This document shows, piece after piece, positions 33,258 to 42,800 of a stretch of 64,000 bases of DNA (position 1 is the first letter of the stretch; the number at the start of each line of letters is the position of its first letter). Below the pieces are notes generated by a model. It saw only the letters and a program-made list of their open reading frames with translations. It did no database searches and had not been told where the DNA came from. The position numbers and the translations under genes were made by a program. The DNA comes from an uncultured Carboxylicivirga sp. (GTDB lineage Bacteria > Bacteroidota > Bacteroidia > Bacteroidales > Marinilabiliaceae): positions 1 to 64,000 of the forward strand of contig CANLLN010000020.1 of NCBI GenBank assembly GCA_947491945.1, given 5' to 3'.

Positions 33258-34607
33258 ATGTCAGAGGTAATAAAAATCAAGAGAGGTCTCGATATCCAGC
33301 TTGCCGGTAAAGCCGACAACGTTTTTGGACAGGCCGAATTACCCGATCTTTATGCTGTTAAGCCAACCGATTTTCACGGTTTGGTGCCTAAGATGGCAGC
33401 AAAAGTTGGGGACAAGGTGAAGGCGGGTACAGTTTTATTTTTCGACAAATACCGTCCGGAAATAAAATTTGTGTCACCAGTGAGTGGAGAGTTGGCCATG
33501 GTTAACCGGGGCGAACGCCGCAAAATCCTTGAAGTGGTCGTAAAAGCTGATGGTTCAGATGATAAGGAGCAGTTCGGTGCTGCTAATCCTGCTGATCTGT
33601 CAAAGGAACAAATCGTTGAAAAGCTTCAGGCCGCCGGTCTTTGGCCTTTTATCCGCAAGCGTCCTTACGATGTGATCGCCAATGCTAATGAAACACCTAA
33701 AGCCTTTTTCATCTCTGGTTTCGACAGTGCTCCCCTTGCGCCCGATATGGACTTTGTCCTATCCGGTCAGGAAAGTGCATTGCAAGCCGGTATTGAAGTA
33801 ATCAAAAGGTTGTGTGATAACGTGCATGTGGGTGTGCCGAATAGCGCTGCTTCAAAAGCGTTTAGGAACTTGCAGGGGGTTACCGTGCATTCCTTCGAGG
33901 GGCCGCATCCTGCCGGTAATGTAGGTGTTCAAATACACCATACCCTGCCCATTAACAAAGGTGAGGTAGTATGGGTAACACAGCCGCAAGAGCTAATTGC
34001 CATTGGTAAGTTATTTTCCGAGGGCGTGTATGATGCCAACCGTATTGTAGTATTAGCCGGCAGCGAGGTAGAGAAAAAAGGTTATTACCGCACCAAGGTG
34101 GGTGCCAGTATTGCTCCCCTGGTGAAGGATAATGTTAAAACTGACGATAAACTTCGATATGTAAGTGGTAATGTGCTAACAGGTACGCAGGTAGATGCCG
34201 ATGGTTATCTGGGTGCTTACCATTCGCAGGTAACCGTTATTCCTGAAGGCGACTATTATGAATTTATGGGATGGGCTATGCCCGGATTGGGTAAGTTCAG
34301 TGCCTCGCGTTCGTTCTTTAGCTGGATGTGTAAAAAGAAAGAATACCGTTTGGATGCCAATATGCATGGGGGGCTGCGTTCTTTCGTGGTGTCGGGTCAG
34401 TACGATCAGGTGTTGCCAATGGACATCCTGCCTGAGTTCCTTTTCCGTGCCATCCTGGTTGAAGACATTGATAAGATGGAGCAGCTGGGTATTTATGAGC
34501 TGGCTGAAGAGGATGTTGCCCTGTGTGAGTTTGTATGTACCTCGAAGCAGCCGCTTCAGGCCACGCTACGCAAAGGTATTGATTTGATGATTAAAGAGTT
34601 GAGTTAA
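33258..34607 (+). CDS. nqrA: Na+-translocating NADH:quinone reductase subunit A
   Basis: The 449-residue protein opens with IKIKRGLDIQLAGKAD, the standard NqrA start, and matches family length. NqrA is the cytoplasmic subunit without covalent cofactor; it lies on NqrB and takes part in quinone or inhibitor binding. The internal segments RPEIKFVSPVSGELAMVNRG and KLCD-like region of NqrA/RnfC proteins are present, without the iron-sulfur cysteine motifs of RnfC, which separates it from Rnf. It is the first gene of nqrABCDEF, with its own -7 box. Between its stop and nqrB are 81 bp with short direct repeats and a hairpin, the only sizeable gap in the operon. Confidence 0.96.
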   Translation: MSEVIKIKRGLDIQLAGKADNVFGQAELPDLYAVKPTDFHGLVPKMAAKVGDKVKAGTVLFFDKYRPEIKFVSPVSGELAMVNRGERRKILEVVVKADGSDDKEQFGAANPADLSKEQIVEKLQAAGLWPFIRKRPYDVIANANETPKAFFISGFDSAPLAPDMDFVLSGQESALQAGIEVIKRLCDNVHVGVPNSAASKAFRNLQGVTVHSFEGPHPAGNVGVQIHHTLPINKGEVVWVTQPQELIAIGKLFSEGVYDANRIVVLAGSEVEKKGYYRTKVGASIAPLVKDNVKTDDKLRYVSGNVLTGTQVDADGYLGAYHSQVTVIPEGDYYEFMGWAMPGLGKFSASRSFFSWMCKKKEYRLDANMHGGLRSFVVSGQYDQVLPMDILPEFLFRAILVEDIDKMEQLGIYELAEEDVALCEFVCTSKQPLQATLRKGIDLMIKELS

Positions 34608-34610
34608 AAA

Positions 34611-34657
34611 GTAGTCAGTAGTCAGTAGTGAGATGTTAGTACTCCATACTCATTACT
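34611..34657 (+). repeat. Short direct repeats and hairpin between nqrA and nqrB
   Basis: AGTAGTC/AGTAGTG is repeated three times at 34610-34630. AGTAGTGAG (34624-34632) can pair with CTCATTACT (34649-34657), with one G-U pair. Similar CTCATTACT phrases occur at 49509-49573. It lacks a T-run, so it is not a canonical terminator. Confidence 0.5.
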
Positions 34658-34688
34658 TTGTACTCAATACAAATTAAAAAATATAACA

Positions 34689-35864
34689 TTGAAAGCGTTA
34701 AGAAATTTATTTGATAACATCAAACCTCACGTTCAAAAGGGCGCGAAGTTTGAGAAGCTTCATTCGACCTACGATGCGCTGGAGACCTTATTCTTTGTTC
34801 CCAATACAACGAACAAAAACGGGGTTCATCTGCGCGACGCGGTTGATTTGAAACGTACCATGGCAATTGTGGTTATGGCATTAGTGCCGGCATTGCTGTT
34901 TGGTATTTGGAACACAGGCTATCAGCATTTCCTGGCCTTGGGGCAGGATGCCTCTTTTTGGGAGATGATCGGCCACGGAGCACTGAAAGTATTGCCCATC
35001 GTCATCGTTTCTTATGGTGTTGGTCTGGGTATTGAATTTATGTTTGCCCAAATTCGCGGACACGAAGTACAGGAGGGATTCCTGGTATCGGGTATGCTAA
35101 TTCCTTTGGTGTTGCCCGTTGATATTCCCTTGTGGATGGTCGCAGTAGCTACTGCCTTTGCTGTTGTAATCGGTAAAGAGGTGTTTGGTGGTACCGGTAT
35201 GAATATCTGGAACCCGGCGCTGGTAGCACGTGCCTTCCTGTTTTTTGCCTACCCATCAATGATGTCGGGCGATAAGGTTTGGGTATCAGGATTAGCGAAA
35301 GGCGAAGGCGTTGTTGACGGTTTCTCCGGAGCGACTGCCCTTGGTGATGCAGCAAGCGGTAACATGGCCAAATTTGCCGAAGGCGGTGCCTTTGATTTAT
35401 GGCATAGCTTTGTGGGTATGATCCCCGGCTCTATTGGTGAAACATCTACTCTAGCCATCTTAATCGGTGCCATCATTCTTATTTATACAGGTATTGGAAG
35501 CTGGAAGATTATGGCTTCGGTATTTGCCGGTGGTTATGTGATGGGTCTGTTGTTTAACCTGTGGGGTGCCAATGAGTTGATGCAGGTAGATGCGCTTCAT
35601 CACCTGTTATTAGGTGGTTTTGCCTTTGGTGCCGTGTTTATGGCTACCGATCCGGTATCGGCTACCCGCACTGAAAAAGGTAAGTGGATTTACGGCTTCC
35701 TGATTGGCTTCCTGGCCGTGATGGTGCGTGTGTTTAACCCGGCTTACCCCGAAGGAGTGATGCTGGCCATCTTATTGATGAACACATTTGCACCCTTAAT
35801 CGACCACTATGTGGTACAGGGAAATATCAAACGACGTTTAAAAAGAGCTAAGGTAGCTGCCTAA
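34689..35864 (+). CDS. nqrB: Na+-translocating NADH:quinone reductase subunit B
   Basis: The reading frame starts with TTG at 34689, since the next in-frame ATG is at residue 58 and the intervening residues (KALRNLFDNIKPHVQKGAKF) are conserved NqrB sequence. The 391-residue protein is polytopic. It contains the flavinylation motif SGAT with Thr216 as the expected FMN attachment site (phosphodiester-linked by ApbE). It also binds riboflavin in the family and forms a main part of the Na+ path. The later VFMATDPVSATRTEKGKW is a typical NqrB/RnfD signature. nqrC starts 12 bp downstream. Confidence 0.96.
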   Translation: MKALRNLFDNIKPHVQKGAKFEKLHSTYDALETLFFVPNTTNKNGVHLRDAVDLKRTMAIVVMALVPALLFGIWNTGYQHFLALGQDASFWEMIGHGALKVLPIVIVSYGVGLGIEFMFAQIRGHEVQEGFLVSGMLIPLVLPVDIPLWMVAVATAFAVVIGKEVFGGTGMNIWNPALVARAFLFFAYPSMMSGDKVWVSGLAKGEGVVDGFSGATALGDAASGNMAKFAEGGAFDLWHSFVGMIPGSIGETSTLAILIGAIILIYTGIGSWKIMASVFAGGYVMGLLFNLWGANELMQVDALHHLLLGGFAFGAVFMATDPVSATRTEKGKWIYGFLIGFLAVMVRVFNPAYPEGVMLAILLMNTFAPLIDHYVVQGNIKRRLKRAKVAA

Positions 35865-35876
35865 ATAATTAGAAAA

Positions 35877-36569
35877 ATGGATAGACAAGGAAATACATAT
35901 ACCTTTCTGTACGCATCTGTTATGGTGATTGTGGTAGCGGCCATCCTGGCCTTTTTAGCACAATCGTTGAAGCCTATGCAGGATAAAAATGAGGCCGTGG
36001 CCAAGAAGATGGACATCCTGAAGTCGGTACAGATCGAGAGCACAGCCGCTAATGCTGTGGAGAAATATAATAAGTACATCGAAAATGCTTTTGTGCTTAA
36101 TGCCAATGGCGAAAAGGTGGAAGGTGATGCTTTTACCGTGGACATGGCCAAAGAAGTAAAGAAGGGTGATGCAGAGCGTGCTTACCCTATTTACGAGTGT
36201 AAGCTCGACAACGGACAGACCAAATATATTATTCCTTTACGTGGTAAGGGACTGTGGGGACCCATCTGGGGCTATGTGTCGCTGGATGAGGATAAGAACA
36301 CAGTTTACGGTGCTACCTTTGGTCATAAAGGTGAAACACCGGGACTGGGTGCTGAAATTACCACCGATATGTTCCAAAAGCCTTTCACCGGCAAGAAGCT
36401 GTTTGATCAGGGCGGTGATTTTGCCTCCATTGAAGTGGTTAAGAAGGGTCAGTCGCAGGGCGATCCGCACAAAGTGGACGGTATCTCGGGTGGTACCATC
36501 ACCAGTGTGGGTGTGGGTACCATGTTAGAAGACTGCCTGAGTGGTTATGAAAAGTTTTTAAAGAACTAA
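35877..36569 (+). CDS. nqrC: Na+-translocating NADH:quinone reductase subunit C
   Basis: The 230-residue protein has one N-terminal transmembrane helix (about 11-29) and a periplasmic FMN-binding domain. The covalent FMN site near the C-terminus reads SGGTITS, with Thr207 as the expected attachment residue; the usual motif is SGATxTS, so Gly replaces Ala. GLWGPIWGYVSLDED and GHKGETPGLGAEI are typical of NqrC/RnfG FMN domains. It passes electrons from the NqrD/E iron-sulfur centre to NqrB. The gene lies between nqrB and nqrD with gaps of 12 bp on each side. Confidence 0.95.
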   Translation: MDRQGNTYTFLYASVMVIVVAAILAFLAQSLKPMQDKNEAVAKKMDILKSVQIESTAANAVEKYNKYIENAFVLNANGEKVEGDAFTVDMAKEVKKGDAERAYPIYECKLDNGQTKYIIPLRGKGLWGPIWGYVSLDEDKNTVYGATFGHKGETPGLGAEITTDMFQKPFTGKKLFDQGGDFASIEVVKKGQSQGDPHKVDGISGGTITSVGVGTMLEDCLSGYEKFLKN

Positions 36570-36581
36570 ATTATTGTGACG

Positions 36582-37241
36582 ATGAGTAGTGAAAAAGAAC
36601 CTTTGTTCTCAGCCAAGAATCTGAAGCTGATTACAACTCCTCTGGGAGCACAAAACCCCATTACCATTCAGGTGCTGGGTATCTGTTCTGCCCTGGCAGT
36701 AACAGTTAAATTAGAGCCGGCAATTGTATTGTCCATCTCTGTTATGTTTGTAACGGTTTTCTCTAACCTGATTATATCATTGCTGCGTAACACCATCCCT
36801 TCACGTATTCGTATTATCGTGCAGCTGGTGGTAGTAGCCTCATTGGTAATTATTGTAGACCAGGTACTGAAAGCCTTCGCCTATGAAGTGAGCTTGCAGC
36901 TCTCGGTATTCGTAGGGCTGATTATTACCAACTGTATCATCATGGGACGTCTAGAAGCCTTTGCCCTGGGTAATAAGCCCTGGCCGGCCGTGCTGGACGG
37001 TATTGGTAACGGTGCCGGTTACGGTTTTATCCTGATTGTGGTAGCTTTCTTCCGTGAGTTGTTAGGAACCGGTTTCCTGACATTGCCCGGACTGGGAGCC
37101 ATGCAGGTGATTCCCGATGTATTTTATCAGTGGGGATATGCCAATAATGGTTTCATGATTTTGCCTCCTATGGCTTTGATCGTGGTGGGTATCATCATCT
37201 GGGTACAACGTTCACGTAATAAAGATTTGATAGAATCGTAA
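36582..37241 (+). CDS. nqrD: Na+-translocating NADH:quinone reductase subunit D
   Basis: The ATG at 36582 (MSSEKEPLFSAKN) is preferred to a GTG two codons earlier. The 219-residue protein has six hydrophobic segments and is the inverted-topology partner of NqrE. Cys35 in LGICSALAV and Cys118 in TNCIIMGR match the conserved cysteines that, with two from NqrE, hold the intramembrane iron-sulfur centre. The PWPAVLDGIGNGAGYGF loop is typical for NqrD/RnfE. The start lies 12 bp after nqrC, within the operon. Confidence 0.95.
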   Translation: MSSEKEPLFSAKNLKLITTPLGAQNPITIQVLGICSALAVTVKLEPAIVLSISVMFVTVFSNLIISLLRNTIPSRIRIIVQLVVVASLVIIVDQVLKAFAYEVSLQLSVFVGLIITNCIIMGRLEAFALGNKPWPAVLDGIGNGAGYGFILIVVAFFRELLGTGFLTLPGLGAMQVIPDVFYQWGYANNGFMILPPMALIVVGIIIWVQRSRNKDLIES

Positions 37242-37259
37242 TTGTAAAAAAGCAGAAAA

Positions 37260-37895
37260 ATGGATTATATAAATATATTTATCCGGTCAATCTTTATTGA
37301 TAACATGGTATTCGCCTACTTCTTTGGTATGTGTTCCTACCTGGCGGTATCAAAAACCGTGAATACCTCTTTCGGTCTTGGATTGGCTGTAACCTTTGTA
37401 CTAAGTATCACGGTGCCTGTTAACTATTTGCTTAACGACTATGTGTTGAGCGAAGGCGCTTTGGTATGGTTAGATAATTTACTGGGTGTGAAAGAACCGC
37501 TTTTTGCTGAGTTCGACCTTAGCTTCTTAAGCTTCATCATGTTTATTGCTGTGATTGCCTCTATGGTGCAGCTGGTAGAGATGGTGGTTGAGAAATTCGC
37601 CCCTACACTATACTCACAACTGGGTATCTTCTTGCCGTTGATTGCTGTAAACTGTGCCATCCTGGGTGGTTCATTATTTATGCAAGAGCGCGAATATGCT
37701 AACCTTGGCGAAGCCACTGTATTTGGCGTAGGCTCGGGTATTGGTTGGTTACTGGCGATTGTTGGTATTGCTGCCATCCGCGAAAAGATTCAGTACTCGG
37801 ATATTCCGGCTCCTTTACGTGGCCTGGGCATCACGTTTATTGTAACCGGACTGATGGGTGTGGCATTTATGAGTTTCATGGGAATTCAGTTGTAA
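37260..37895 (+). CDS. nqrE: Na+-translocating NADH:quinone reductase subunit E
   Basis: The 211-residue membrane protein has about six helices. Cys25 in [11 protein letters not shown] and Cys132 in [11 protein letters not shown] correspond to the cysteines of NqrE that share the iron-sulfur centre with NqrD. The N-terminal [19 protein letters not shown] and the [17 protein letters not shown] segments are hallmark NqrE/RnfA sequence. It starts 18 bp after nqrD and ends 19 bp before nqrF, consistent with one transcript. Confidence 0.96.
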   Translation: MDYINIFIRSIFIDNMVFAYFFGMCSYLAVSKTVNTSFGLGLAVTFVLSITVPVNYLLNDYVLSEGALVWLDNLLGVKEPLFAEFDLSFLSFIMFIAVIASMVQLVEMVVEKFAPTLYSQLGIFLPLIAVNCAILGGSLFMQEREYANLGEATVFGVGSGIGWLLAIVGIAAIREKIQYSDIPAPLRGLGITFIVTGLMGVAFMSFMGIQL

Positions 37896-37914
37896 TAAGA
37901 AAAACGTAGAGAAA

Positions 37915-39177
37915 ATGACATTATTAGCAGTTGATAGTACGATGGTGATTCTAACCAGTGTGGCAATATTCCTCTTGGTGATATTGGCACTGGTATCCAT
38001 CCTGTTGTACGCTAAGAAAAAACTAATGCCATCGGGCGAAGTAACCATCAATATCAACGATGGCGAAAAAGAATTGGTGGTAGAGCCCGGTCAAACCTTG
38101 CTTTCGGCTTTGGGTAGTAATAAAATCTTCTTGCCATCGGCTTGTGGTGGTGGTGGTACTTGTGCCATGTGTCGCTGTCAGGTGGATAGCGGTGCCGGTT
38201 CAATCCTGCCTACCGAAACAGGCTATTTCACCCGTAAGGAGCAAGCGAATAACTGGCGTTTGGCCTGTCAGGTGAAGGTAAAAGAAGATATGACCATGCA
38301 GATCCCACAAGAAGTGATGGGCATCAAAAAATGGGAGTGTGAAGTGGTTTCTAACAACGGGCAGGCTACTTTTATTAAGGAGTTTGTAGTGAAGTTGCCC
38401 GAGGGTGAAACCTTGGACTTTAAATCGGGTGGTTACATCCAGATTGACGTGCCTAAGATTGATGTGGACTTCAAGGATATGATTATTGAGGATGAATACC
38501 GTGGCGAATGGGAGAAATTCGGCCTGTTCGACCTTAAGATGAAGAATCCGGAGCCTACTTACCGTGCCTACTCAATGGCCAACCACCCAGCCGAGGGTAA
38601 TATTGTAATGCTGAACATCCGTATTGCAACGCCTCCGTTCGACCGTGTGGCCGGTGGTTTCCAAAAGGTGAATCCAGGGGTTTGTTCGTCTTTTATCTTC
38701 TCGCGCAAGCCGGGTGATAAAGTGACCGTTTCAGGGCCTTATGGTGAGTTCTTTATTAAGGAGACCGATAATGAGATGATGTTTATTGGTGGTGGTGCCG
38801 GTATGGCACCTATGCGTTCGCATATCTTCCACCTTTTCCACACCGTGAAAACCGGTCGTAAGGTGACATTCTGGTATGGTGCCCGCTCGAAGAAAGAGAT
38901 ATTCTATGAAGATCATTTCCGCGCCATCGAGAAAGAGTTCCCGAACTTTAAGTTTACCATTGCACTGTCTGAGCCGCTTCCGGAAGATAACTGGGAAGGT
39001 TCAACAGGCTTTATCCACCAGGTGATTCATGACGAGTACTTGAGCAAGCATGAAGAGCCCGAAGATGTGGAATACTACTTATGTGGACCGCCGATGATGA
39101 ACGACGCAGTAACCAAAATGCTGTACGATCTGGGTGTGCCCGATGAGATGGTTGCCTTTGATGATTTCGGATCGTAG
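37915..39177 (+). CDS. nqrF: Na+-translocating NADH:quinone reductase subunit F
   Basis: The 420-residue protein is the NADH entry subunit. It has an N-terminal membrane helix (about 10-33), a plant-type [2Fe-2S] ferredoxin domain with Cys77, Cys83, Cys86 and Cys118, and a ferredoxin-reductase module. In the latter, RAYSMANHP (about 220) binds FAD, GGGAGMAPMRSH (about 291-302) binds NADH, and the chain ends with the aromatic-containing FDDFGS. It hands NADH electrons to the NqrD/E centre. It closes the operon and is followed by a clear terminator. Confidence 0.97.
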   Translation: MTLLAVDSTMVILTSVAIFLLVILALVSILLYAKKKLMPSGEVTININDGEKELVVEPGQTLLSALGSNKIFLPSACGGGGTCAMCRCQVDSGAGSILPTETGYFTRKEQANNWRLACQVKVKEDMTMQIPQEVMGIKKWECEVVSNNGQATFIKEFVVKLPEGETLDFKSGGYIQIDVPKIDVDFKDMIIEDEYRGEWEKFGLFDLKMKNPEPTYRAYSMANHPAEGNIVMLNIRIATPPFDRVAGGFQKVNPGVCSSFIFSRKPGDKVTVSGPYGEFFIKETDNEMMFIGGGAGMAPMRSHIFHLFHTVKTGRKVTFWYGARSKKEIFYEDHFRAIEKEFPNFKFTIALSEPLPEDNWEGSTGFIHQVIHDEYLSKHEEPEDVEYYLCGPPMMNDAVTKMLYDLGVPDEMVAFDDFGS

Positions 39178-39186
39178 ATAATATTT

Positions 39187-39212
39187 AAAAGCCCCTTGAT
39201 TGGGGCTTTTTT
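39187..39212 (+). terminator. Intrinsic terminator of the nqr operon
   Basis: AAAAGCCCC (39187-39195) and GGGGCTTTT (39202-39210) form a 9-bp stem with a 6-base loop and a T6 tail. Confidence 0.9.
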
Positions 39213-39377
39213 ATGCAGTTAAGTGAGTGAAACGTTCCAATGCTTTGTTTTAATAGGAAATATGATTTTTAGCTCGCATATTGCAATAGAGTAATATACG
39301 TTTAGATGCGTATTAGTTAAAATTATTTATCTTCGTTTTCTTTTTTTAAAATAAATAGCTACTGTTATACATTTTTG

Positions 39378-39746
39378 ATGAAGCTGTTAAGACAAATATT
39401 GTTCACTTTGGTGCTCCTAATTATTTTGGGGCATTCTTCACTGGCACATTCTCATGAGCAATGTGAAAGTCTGCAGCAGATTGAATTGCCTGAAAAAACG
39501 GGATTTCTATATTTTTTAGATGTAGTTGTTAACAGCAATACAGGCAACTATCATTTAGAGGACTATCGACAAAAACGTTTTGTTTTAAAAGCATCATCGG
39601 CGCTGGAAACTGCACTCGCTATCAATGCGGTGCGCAAAGAGCCACCGCTAATAGAGGAGTCTGTCTTTTATCCGTTTTATCTATTTCCTTTTAGTCCAGA
39701 CTTTCATTTTTATTCGGTTTACAGCTTAAGAGGTTCGCCTTGTTAA
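39378..39746 (+). CDS. Small secreted protein preceding the metal efflux genes
   Basis: The ATG at 39378 gives 122 residues. A signal peptide ends near residue 24 (GHSSLA), so the mature protein begins HSHEQCES, a His/Cys-rich stretch that could bind metal. The remainder (YFLDVVVNSNTGNYHLED, then a Tyr/Phe/Pro-rich end SVYSLRGSPC) shows no domain I can name. Its position 120 bp before the CzcA-TolC gene and in the same direction suggests a role in metal efflux or sensing, for example as a periplasmic metal-binding protein. That is inference from context only. Confidence 0.6.
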   Translation: MKLLRQILFTLVLLIILGHSSLAHSHEQCESLQQIELPEKTGFLYFLDVVVNSNTGNYHLEDYRQKRFVLKASSALETALAINAVRKEPPLIEESVFYPFYLFPFSPDFHFYSVYSLRGSPC

Positions 39747-39866
39747 ATGCTTATAATTAACTTTTATACCTTTTGTAGGTTGAAGATTTATATAAGTGTT
39801 TAAAATCTTGTTTACTATACAAACCTTGTTGTAAATTGCAAAGTAGCAAGGTGTAAATCGAAAAAT

Positions 39867-42800
39867 ATGCTAAGTAAAATTATTGGATATAGCGTTCGGC
39901 ATAAGCTGATCGTTATATTATTTACCTTAACAATTGTGGGGGCAGGGATCTATTCAATAGTGAATATTCCCATTGGTGCCGTGCCCGATATTACCAATAA
40001 CCAGGTACAGGTCATCACTACTTCATCCAACCTTTCCACGCAGGAAATTGAGCAGTTCATAACGGCTCCGGTAGAGTTGGAGATGGCCAACCTTCCGGGT
40101 GTTGAAGAAATACGATCGGTCTCAAAATTTGGATTGTCGGTGGTGACTGTTGTGTTTAACGATCAGATTGGCACATTTTTACCACGTCAGCTGATTGCAG
40201 AGAAAATTAAATCTGCAACCGCCAATATTCCTGCTGGCTTTGGCGAGCCCGAGATGGGTCCTATTACTACCGGACTGGGGGAGATCTACCAATATGTATT
40301 GGATGTAAAGCCCGGGTATGAAGATCGCTACTCGGTAATGGATTTGCGTACCATCCAGGACTGGATTGTTGCACGACAACTATCGGGCATCGATGGGGTG
40401 GTTGAAGTCAATAGCTGGGGAGGCTATCTCAAACAGTTTGAAATTGCAGTTAATCCGGAGCAGTTAGCCAGTCTGGATATTAGCTTGATGGACGTGTTTA
40501 CCGCCCTTGAAGCCAATAATAGTATATCGGGGGCTTCGTACATCGAGAAAAGCAACCAGAGCTATTTTATCAGAGGTGATGGCCTGGTGAAATCCATTGA
40601 AGACATTCGACAAATTGTGATTAAAAACCGCAATGGTGTACCGGTGCTTATCAGTCATGTGGCAGATGTCAAGCTGGGGCATGCCAACCGCTATGGCGCC
40701 ATCACAGCCAATGGAAGTGGAGAAAAAGTGCTGGGCCAAATCATGATGCTGAAAGATGCTAACTCTAAAGAGGTGATTAAGGCGGTTAAGCAGCGTGTTG
40801 ACGAAGTGCAGGCGAGTTTGCCCGAGGGTGTTTTCATCAATCCTGTGCTGGAGCGGAGCGAGCTCATCGGAAAAACAACGTTTACCGTGATTGAGAACCT
40901 GGTGTTTGGGTGTATCATCGTTATATTCATCGTTTTTCTAATATTGGGGAATCTTCGTTCGGCTTTAGTAATTGGTTCCATGATTCCGCTATCCTTACTG
41001 TTTACCTTGTCCATGATGTATGTGTTTGGGGTGGATGCCAACCTGATGAGTTTAGGGGCGCTCGATTTTGGTATTATTATCGATGGAGCTGTTATTATTG
41101 TTGAGTTTATTGTTATTCAGCTCTCTCAAAAAAGAGGAGCAGTGGCCAAAGGATCACCTGATGAGAAGCAATCGTTAATGGATGATTTGACTTTTACAGG
41201 GGCTTCTAAAATGATGAATTCCGCCATCTTTGGTCAGGTCATTATTCTTATTGTGTTTATTCCTATTTTGGTACTCACCGGTGTGGAAGGGAAAATGTTT
41301 CGTCCCATGGCGCTGTCTTTCAGCTTTGCCATTATAGGAGCCATGATTTTAGGTTTGACCTGGTTACCCGTTGCTGCTTCTTTGTTTCTTAAACCAGAAA
41401 CCACTAAAAAAAATAAACTCACCCGTTTGCTAATGTCGGCCGCCTATCGTTCTTACGAACCGGTCATCAGGTGGGCTTGTTGCCACAAAAAAGCCGTGCT
41501 GGGTTTCTCACTGGTGGCCTTGCTTGGCACAGGCATTCTGTTTGCCCGCATGGGGGGCGAGTTTGTTCCAACCCTGGATGAAGGAGATTTTGTTATTCAG
41601 CCGGTCTTAAAAACGGGAACGTCTTTATCTAAAACCATCGAGATGACCACCCGCATGGAACAGATTTTAAAGAATAAGTTTCCCGAAGTGAATCAAATTG
41701 TCTGTCGCATTGGTGCGGCAGAAGTACCCACCGACCCCATGTCGATGGAGGAGATTGATATGATTATTAAGCTCCACCCAAAAAGCGAATGGACTTCGGC
41801 TGATTCCAAGGAAGAGCTGGCTGAGCTATTTAAGGAAGCCCTTTCTGTTATTCCCGGCGTTGAATACGAGTTTACACAACCTATTGAAATGCGATTTAAT
41901 GAGTTGATAACCGGCGTGCGCGCAGATATAGCGATTAAAATATTTGGAGAAGATCTGAATTATTTGGATGCCAAAGCCAATGAAATAAAGCAGCTTATTG
42001 AGGGTGTGCCGGGAGCCGCTGATATTATTCTCGAAAAAACAGTGGGCTTACCGCAAATGAGTGTGGCCTATAATCGCAGTAAAATCGCCTATTACGGAGC
42101 CGACATTGCTACCCTTAACCGTTACCTCACCATGGCTTTTGGTGGTGAAACAACGGGCCTTGTATTCGAAGGGGAGAAACGTTTCGATATGGTGGTGCGC
42201 CTGCCTGAGCATAACCGAAAAGAGCTGGGTGATATTGAAGATCTTTTGGTGCCATTGAATAGCGGCCATCAGGTGCCATTGAAAGAGTTGGCCACCATTA
42301 CCATTGGTCAGGGACCGGCGAAAATATCCAGAGAGAATACCAGCCGGCGTGTCGTGGTGAGTGTGAATGTGCGCAACCGTGATTTGAAATCAGTAGTGGC
42401 TGACATTGATCAATTGATTGAGGAACAGGTGAGCTTACCTCCAGGCTATTATATTCAAATTGGCGGACAGTTCGAAAACCTTAAAAATGCGACTAGAAGG
42501 CTACTTTTTGCCGTGCCTTTAGCCTTGGCGCTGATCTTCATTTTTCTTCACTTTGCTTTTAATTCCCTGCGCGATGCCTTCCTGATTTTCACAGCTGTTC
42601 CCTTGTCCACCGTTGGTGGGGTGGTGGCCCTATGGCTCAGAGATATGCCTTTTAGTGTTTCAGCAGGTATTGGGTTTATTGCCCTGTTTGGTATAGCGGT
42701 GCTCAACGGTATTGTATTAATAGAGCATCTCAAAGAGTTAAAACTCAATGGCAATACTAAAGATACACGTACCTTAATTATTTTGGGAACAAAAAACAGG

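Noticed and set aside
33167-33319. Upstream extension of the plug-protein gene to 33319
   Set aside because: It would run through the nqr promoter and overlap the nqrA start on the other strand; the inner Met at 33166 precedes a normal signal sequence.
34258-34587. 109-aa plus-strand frame inside nqrA, rich in Trp, Cys and Ser
   Set aside because: Shadow of nqrA in another frame, without family resemblance.
33258-39177. Rnf complex instead of Nqr
   Set aside because: Subunit order A-F with NqrA first and a ferredoxin/FAD/NADH NqrF last; there is no RnfB or RnfC iron-sulfur protein.
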